Below are positions 59,990-64,000 of a stretch of 64,000 bases of DNA, in pieces. How positions within the stretch are numbered: position 1 is the first letter of the stretch; the number at the start of each line of letters is the position of its first letter. The stretch spans positions 1 through 64,000 of the forward strand of contig JAFLZI010000001.1 of assembly GCA_029785625.1 (NCBI GenBank), in the 5' to 3' direction. Both the position numbers and the translations under genes were made by a program. The stretch is from Nitrososphaerota archaeon (GTDB lineage: Archaea > Thermoproteota > Nitrososphaeria > Nitrososphaerales > UBA183). The notes under the pieces are model-generated. The model ran no database searches, was not told where the DNA came from, and worked only from the letters and a program-made list of their open reading frames with translations.

Positions 59990-61159
59990 ATGTCGAAGCC
60001 TATTGTGACCTTCGAAGGCTTCGTAAAGCGGGTACTCGTCGTAGTCATCTTCCTGCTGCTGATCTTAGCCGTGGTCGGCCTCCCAGTCTACTACGTGGTC
60101 GGCTCCTACCTGCACCTCCCTGTCGATTTCATTCGGATCGCCAGCAACCCGGGCCTAGTCTTCGCATTCGTCCTCCGCCTCCTTTCCACCGAGCCCTTCA
60201 AGACCATCTTCGCGCTGGTCGTCTTCCCAGGCTTCTCCTTCGTGGCCGTCTATGGGACCATCTTCATGGGCTGGGTCGAGAGGAAGATGACGGCAAAAAT
60301 CCAGTTGAGGACCGGCCCGATGTACGCCGGGAAGGTCGAAGGGATACTCCAGAACGTGGCCGACTTCCTCAAGCTCGCGTTCAAGGAGATGCTGATACCC
60401 AGCGGAGTGGACCGGGCCACCTTCCTGGCCGTCCCGCTCGCGCTCATGGCGGTCGCCGGCGCCTTGGTCGCCCTCCTCCCGCTCTCTCCCACGGTCTTCA
60501 TCGCCAACCCCCCCGTGGGGGCGGTCATGGCCTTCGCCATCCTAGGATTCACCCCGCTGGTGGTGCTCATAGCGGGGTGGGCAAGCAACAGCAAGTTCCC
60601 GTTCCTGGGCGGGCTCAGGGCTCTTCACCAGCTGGTGGCCTACGAGATCCCAATGATACTGTCCCTCGTCGGGGTGGTGGTCCTCGCGGGCTCGCTGAAC
60701 CTCATGGATATAGTCACCGCCCAGACGGGGCTCTGGAACATCGTCCCTGAGTTCCTGGCAGCGGTGGTCTTCTACATCTGCGCCCTGGCGGAGCTCGAGA
60801 GGATACCCTTCGACCTGCCCGAGGCTGACAGCGAGCTCGTGGCCGGGTGGCAGACGGAATACTCAAGCATGCTCTTCGGCAGCTTCCAACTGGCAAACTT
60901 CACGAGGATGTACGTCATGGCCGGGCTCTTCACCACCTTCTTTCTTGGTGGATGGCTGGGGCCCGCCCCCGTCCCGCCCGTGGCCTGGTTCCTGGTCAAG
61001 GTCACCATCGTAGACATCTTCATGATGCTCCCGCGCAGCATAATGCCCAGGCTCAGGATCGACATGCTGCTCAGGGCGGGATGGGTGAAGCTGCTTGCGA
61101 TCTCTTTCGCCAACATCTTCCTCACCATGGTGCTGGTCTCTCTCGGGGTGGTTCACTAG
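59990..61159 (+). CDS. nuoH: NADH-quinone oxidoreductase (complex I) subunit H
   Basis: Membrane subunit at the quinone-binding junction. 389 aa with about eight to nine helices. FMGWVERKMTAKIQLRTGPMYAGK near residue 89 (the ERK/R-RxGP motif), LKLAFKEMLIP near 125, and ELERIPFDLPEADSELVAGWQTEYSSM near 270, the conserved E-R-x-PFDLPEAExEL loop; all are standard for NuoH. First gene of the visible nuoHIJK-M/L run. The soluble-arm genes nuoABCD are not upstream here. The end (TAG) overlaps the nuoI start by one base (TAGTG). Confidence 0.94.
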   Translation: MSKPIVTFEGFVKRVLVVVIFLLLILAVVGLPVYYVVGSYLHLPVDFIRIASNPGLVFAFVLRLLSTEPFKTIFALVVFPGFSFVAVYGTIFMGWVERKMTAKIQLRTGPMYAGKVEGILQNVADFLKLAFKEMLIPSGVDRATFLAVPLALMAVAGALVALLPLSPTVFIANPPVGAVMAFAILGFTPLVVLIAGWASNSKFPFLGGLRALHQLVAYEIPMILSLVGVVVLAGSLNLMDIVTAQTGLWNIVPEFLAAVVFYICALAELERIPFDLPEADSELVAGWQTEYSSMLFGSFQLANFTRMYVMAGLFTTFFLGGWLGPAPVPPVAWFLVKVTIVDIFMMLPRSIMPRLRIDMLLRAGWVKLLAISFANIFLTMVLVSLGVVH

Positions 61160-62778
61160 TGGGCACCTGGAACTACGTCAAAGGTGTGTTAGTAGCGACC
61201 TGGTCTGGGGTGCGGCACTTCTTCCGCCCCAGGATGACCTTGCGCTACCCAGACCAGAAGCAGGACCTCGAGGGGCAGGGGTACAGGTACGACGCCCGAC
61301 AGGGGGTCGGGCTCCCAGGGTTCAAGGGGAGGCACATACTCAGGTTCGAGAAGTGCACCGGCTGCCAGCTCTGCGCCATAGCCTGCGACGGCGTCGCCAT
61401 GGCCATCGACATGCAGAAGGTCGAGAAGGGGAAGCCCCAAAACAAGAAGGAGATCTGGCCGGCCGTCGACTACGGCAGATGCCTTCCGCCTTCTACACCC
61501 ATAACGACGCTCGGCGGCATCAAACCCCTGTCGGAGGTCCGTGTGGGCGACAGAGTGTTGACGCACACGGGGAAGTTCAGGAAGGTGACTCGCCTATTCG
61601 CTAGAAAATACACGGGCAAGCTTTACACCTTCAAGACTCTGGGCAACTCTGAACCACTTACGACGACAGAAGACCACCCGATTCTGGTATACGGAGAGAA
61701 GGGGGTCTCGTGGGTCTTCGCAAACGAGGTCTCCTGCCGGACATACCTCACAAGGCCGATCATTGCTGAAGAAGAACCGAGGGAGCAAATCGAATACTCT
61801 TACGAGCTATACCATCCTGCGGGACGAGGTGGCATGTTCACCACTGAAACGGTCTCTCTAGGGGCTACGCCAGAGTTGATGAGGCTGATTGGTTACTATC
61901 TTGCCGAAGGGTCGTCTGATCGCTACAGGGTCTCATTCGATATACACAAGAACGAGACTGACATCAAAGACGATATAGTCGAGTGCACTTTGAAAGTCTT
62001 CGGAACTGGCATATCGCTCAAACCCGAAGCGGATTCTGACGGCCTGAAACTACGCATCGACTCGGTCAGGGTTGCTGCTTTCTTCTCGCAGTTCGGGCAT
62101 TCGGCAGACACCAAGAAGCTGCCATGGTGGATGGTCTTGCTCCCGCCTGTCAACATACGGGAGATAGTCCGTGGTGAATTCTGGAGCGATGGTCACTATT
62201 CGAATAAATTCTACGAGTACGCCACTAAGATGCGCTCGAACTACTTCATCATCCGAACAACGTCAAGCGAGTTGGCGATGCAGACGCATTATATCCTGAG
62301 TCGCTTGGAGATACTGTCTTCCGTCAGCACTGAGAAGCAGAAAGACCGTAAGCTGTGCTACTCGGTCACAGTTCACACGCCCTATGTCGAGGCGATGGGT
62401 CAGCTTGTGGAACTCCCTGCGAAGAATAACGAGGTCTCGCACAGTTACGTACACATCAGCGACCGGATGGTAGTCTCCCCAGTGGTCAAGATCGAGGTTA
62501 AGGAAGTAAGCAATTATCTTGTGCAGAACCTGGAGGTCGAAGGAGATAACAGCTACGTTGCCTCAAATGTCTCTGTCCACAACTGCGTCTTCTGCGGCCT
62601 CTGTGTCGACGCATGCCCCTTCGACGCCCTCGACATGACCAACGAATACGAGCTGGCGGCCTACGACAAGATGGGCCTGAAGTACACGCCTGACATGCTC
62701 GCCGTCCCGCCGAAGCTGGAAGGCAAGAAGTACAAAGTGAAGTTCGACACCGAAAAGGGGGTGGTCACCTACGGCTGA
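61159..62778 (+). CDS. nuoI: NADH-quinone oxidoreductase subunit I (two 4Fe-4S clusters) interrupted by an intein
   Basis: Ferredoxin-like subunit carrying the N6a/N6b clusters. The precursor is 539 aa from GTG 61159; removing a 368-aa intein leaves 171 aa, normal for NuoI. First cluster: C66, C69, C72 and C76 (CTGCQLCAIAC). The N-extein ends at VDYGR; the C-extein restarts with Cys476, then Cys479, Cys482 and Cys486 (CVFCGLCVDACPF). Spliced, the motif becomes GRCVFCGLCVDACPF. So the intein interrupts the protein at the first ligand of the second cluster, and unspliced NuoI cannot bind it correctly. N-terminal residues resemble the amphipathic NuoI helix. Part of nuoHIJK. Confidence 0.95.
   Translation: MGTWNYVKGVLVATWSGVRHFFRPRMTLRYPDQKQDLEGQGYRYDARQGVGLPGFKGRHILRFEKCTGCQLCAIACDGVAMAIDMQKVEKGKPQNKKEIWPAVDYGRCLPPSTPITTLGGIKPLSEVRVGDRVLTHTGKFRKVTRLFARKYTGKLYTFKTLGNSEPLTTTEDHPILVYGEKGVSWVFANEVSCRTYLTRPIIAEEEPREQIEYSYELYHPAGRGGMFTTETVSLGATPELMRLIGYYLAEGSSDRYRVSFDIHKNETDIKDDIVECTLKVFGTGISLKPEADSDGLKLRIDSVRVAAFFSQFGHSADTKKLPWWMVLLPPVNIREIVRGEFWSDGHYSNKFYEYATKMRSNYFIIRTTSSELAMQTHYILSRLEILSSVSTEKQKDRKLCYSVTVHTPYVEAMGQLVELPAKNNEVSHSYVHISDRMVVSPVVKIEVKEVSNYLVQNLEVEGDNSYVASNVSVHNCVFCGLCVDACPFDALDMTNEYELAAYDKMGLKYTPDMLAVPPKLEGKKYKVKFDTEKGVVTYG
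61480..62583 (+). mobile_element. NuoI intein with LAGLIDADG endonuclease
   Basis: A 368-aa intein: Cys1 at block A (CLPPSTPITTLGGIKPLSEV), block B TTTEDHPILVYG with its His, DOD endonuclease motifs LIGYYLAEG (block C) and GEFWSDGHY (block E), with both acidic residues, block F near LVQNLEVEGDNSYVAS and block G VSVHN (penultimate His, terminal Asn), followed by Cys +1. The splice site sits between Arg107 and Cys476 of the precursor, so the +1 Cys is also a 4Fe-4S ligand. Intein GC is visibly lower than that of the exteins, so a recent or independent origin is likely. It is distinct from the Top6A intein (Ser1, longer). Confidence 0.94.
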
Positions 62779-62794
62779 CGCCGTCTTCCTGGCC

Positions 62795-63277
62795 ATGGCG
62801 GTCGTCACGGTCGGTGGTGCGATAGTCTCTCTTGAGGCGAAGGAGCTCGTCTACGGCGCCATCGGCCTCGCAGGCTCGCTGTTCGGGGTAGCCACTCTCT
62901 TCTTCCTCCTCAATGCCCCCTACGTGGCGGTCTTCCAGATCGCCGTCTACATCGGGGCCGTGGCGGTCCTCATCCTGTTCACCGTGATGCTGGTGAGGCA
63001 GGAGGGCTGGGCCGGAGAGGCGAGGCCGAAGTCGACTACGACCGTCGCAGGGGTGATCGCAGCGGTGGCGGTCATACTCGCGCTGACCTTCGCTGTCCTG
63101 GCGACCGACCTCTCGAGGTTCACCGTCATCGCTAACACAGCGACCTACATAGACGTGGGCAAGCTCATCTCGACAGGCTACGCGCCCGTCCTGGAGGTGC
63201 TCGCCTTGGTTCTGGCCGCTTCCATCGTGGGCGCCCTGGCCCTGTCCAGAGTCGACAGGGAGGGGGACACTCGTTGA
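62795..63277 (+). CDS. nuoJ: NADH-quinone oxidoreductase subunit J
   Basis: Membrane subunit of about 160 aa. Hydrophobic helices with the NuoJ motif YGAIGLAGSLFGVATLFFLLNAPYVAVFQIAVYIGAVAVLILFTVML, the alternation expected for helices 2-3. ATG 62795 is used; the preceding codons (from CTG 62789) also look plausible. It lies 16 bp after nuoI and overlaps nuoK by 4 bp. Confidence 0.9.
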   Translation: MAVVTVGGAIVSLEAKELVYGAIGLAGSLFGVATLFFLLNAPYVAVFQIAVYIGAVAVLILFTVMLVRQEGWAGEARPKSTTTVAGVIAAVAVILALTFAVLATDLSRFTVIANTATYIDVGKLISTGYAPVLEVLALVLAASIVGALALSRVDREGDTR

Positions 63278-63591
63278 ATTCTCTCTCCGACTTCGTCGTA
63301 GTTTCTGCCCTCCTCTTCGGCATAGGCGTCTACGGTTTGGTGACCAAGCGGAACGCCATGAGGCTCCTGTTCGCCGTCGAGCTGATGATAAACGCCGCCA
63401 ACCTGAACTTCGTAGCATTCAACCAGTACCTCCCCTACCAGGAGGCGAGCAACGCCGTGGGCCAGACGGTCGTGCTGTTCTCGATCGCCCTGGCCGCCGC
63501 CGAGGCCGCTGTGATCCTGGCCATAGTGATAGTCGCCTATAGGCTGCACAACAACATCGACGTGAGCGAAATGAAGACCTTGGAGGGATAG
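63274..63591 (+). CDS. nuoK: NADH-quinone oxidoreductase subunit K
   Basis: Small antiporter-like subunit, 105 aa, three helices, starting at TTG 63274 within the nuoJ stop. The conserved acidic residues in VELMINAANLNFVAF (Glu at the helix-2 proton channel) and AAAEAAVILAIVI (helix 3 Glu) are present. Length and order match MrpC/NuoK. 70 bp to the next gene. Confidence 0.92.
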   Translation: MNSLSDFVVVSALLFGIGVYGLVTKRNAMRLLFAVELMINAANLNFVAFNQYLPYQEASNAVGQTVVLFSIALAAAEAAVILAIVIVAYRLHNNIDVSEMKTLEG

Positions 63592-63661
63592 CGGTGCTAC
63601 AACACGCCTTCGAGAACACTGGTCCGATGCCAAGGGCTGAGCTTCGCTAGAGGGGTTGCCA

Positions 63662-64000
63662 GTGGAATATATCCTTCTCCAGACAGTGGCGGTACCACTC
63701 GTCGTCGCCCCTGTTGTCCTGCTCCTCGGCAGGAAGCTCGGCCGTAACGTCGGCTGGGTAGCATTCGCCTCCCTGCTCTACACCACGCTGCTCCTCGCCT
63801 ACCTCGCTTCCTCCCTGTTCAACGGTGGGGCCAGCGTGACGGAGTCCTATGCCTGGGTCCCGGTGTCGGGCCTGGTCTTCGGGTTCCTCGGGGACAACCT
63901 GAGCATCCCCGTGGCCCTGACGATGAACATCATCGTCACAGCCACCTCGGTCTATTCGATGGGGTACATGAAGCACAGGCTAGAGGCCATGTACGGGGAA
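63662..64000 (+). CDS. NADH-quinone oxidoreductase antiporter-like subunit (NuoM/NuoL family), 3'-truncated by window
   Basis: N-terminal 113 residues of a large proton-pumping subunit. GTG 63662 with weak upstream signal; hydrophobic helices, then IPVALTMNIIVTATSVYSMGYMKHR, the YS.GYM motif at helix 4 found in NuoM, NuoL and MrpD. The usual position after nuoK suggests NuoM or NuoL; the fragment does not distinguish them. The frame stays open to the window edge. Confidence 0.88.
   Translation, partial: MEYILLQTVAVPLVVAPVVLLLGRKLGRNVGWVAFASLLYTTLLLAYLASSLFNGGASVTESYAWVPVSGLVFGFLGDNLSIPVALTMNIIVTATSVYSMGYMKHRLEAMYGE

Overview
The window is a 64 kb, roughly 60-65% GC stretch of an archaeal chromosome. 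It carries aIF1, aIF2-beta, topoisomerase VI (both subunits), a RIO1 kinase with a Dim2/Pno1-type KH protein, an AsnRS-like archaeal asparagine synthetase, intron-containing tRNAs, and many short-leader or leaderless genes with TATA elements about 25-35 nt ahead of the start. The GrpE-DnaK-DnaJ operon, a divergent FtsZ-like protein and the nuoHIJK complex I genes fit a Nitrososphaeria (Thaumarchaeota)-like or related Thermoproteota lineage. That placement is inference. No ammonia-oxidation gene is present; purine, amino-acid and polymer-processing genes suggest a heterotrophic or mixotrophic soil/sediment type.

Layout. 1-8 kb: a three-subunit xanthine-dehydrogenase-type molybdoenzyme (first gene cut by the window edge), adenine deaminase, a second deaminase-type amidohydrolase and carbamate kinase, together a purine-catabolism module. 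8-10 kb: a decayed transposase, tRNA-Thr(CGU), a threonine-synthase-type enzyme and tRNA-Leu(GAG). 10-17 kb: a prolyl-aminopeptidase-like hydrolase, a small phosphatase, an OB-fold protein, a surface-glycan/nucleotide-sugar group and tRNA-Gln(UUG). 17-27.5 kb: a secreted protein split by an in-frame TAG, a ZIP-type transporter, AmrS, thioredoxin reductase, a membrane-anchored two-domain protein, glycine decarboxylase GcvPA/GcvPB and an FtsZ-like GTPase. 27.5-32.5 kb: mtnP-apt-mtnP2-ahcY-metG, a methyl-cycle/SAM-salvage operon. 32.6-42.7 kb: aIF2-beta, DUF424, the DnaJ/DnaK/GrpE operon, RIO1, KH, then top6B-top6A. 42.7-51.4 kb: inositol-1-phosphate synthase, an Lrp regulator divergent from the AsnA-like gene, a HAD phosphatase, and hom-lysC-thrB-thrC preceded by a ruined asd gene. 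51.4-58.5 kb: an accessory zone with a decayed ATPase, decayed and intact copies of one tyrosine recombinase, truncated host genes, a small zinc-ribbon-like protein, a nuclease-like protein and tRNA-Asn. 58.6-64 kb: small genes, a CAU-anticodon tRNA, aIF1 and nuoH-I-J-K-M/L, running off the window.

Most notable features: (a) an intein with a LAGLIDADG endonuclease placed exactly before the first cysteine of the second 4Fe-4S motif of NuoI; (b) a second large intein in Top6A; (c) an 89-nt three-hairpin RNA closed by a perfect 9-bp stem, sitting between a TATA element and a strong Shine-Dalgarno sequence ahead of top6B, whose reading frame has a one-base slip just after the start; (d) two tRNAs that each seem to carry two introns, one in the D-loop and one at 37/38; and (e) several genes caught in decay (asd, an integrase, an ATPase, a transposase, an MFS transporter, an enoyl-CoA hydratase).
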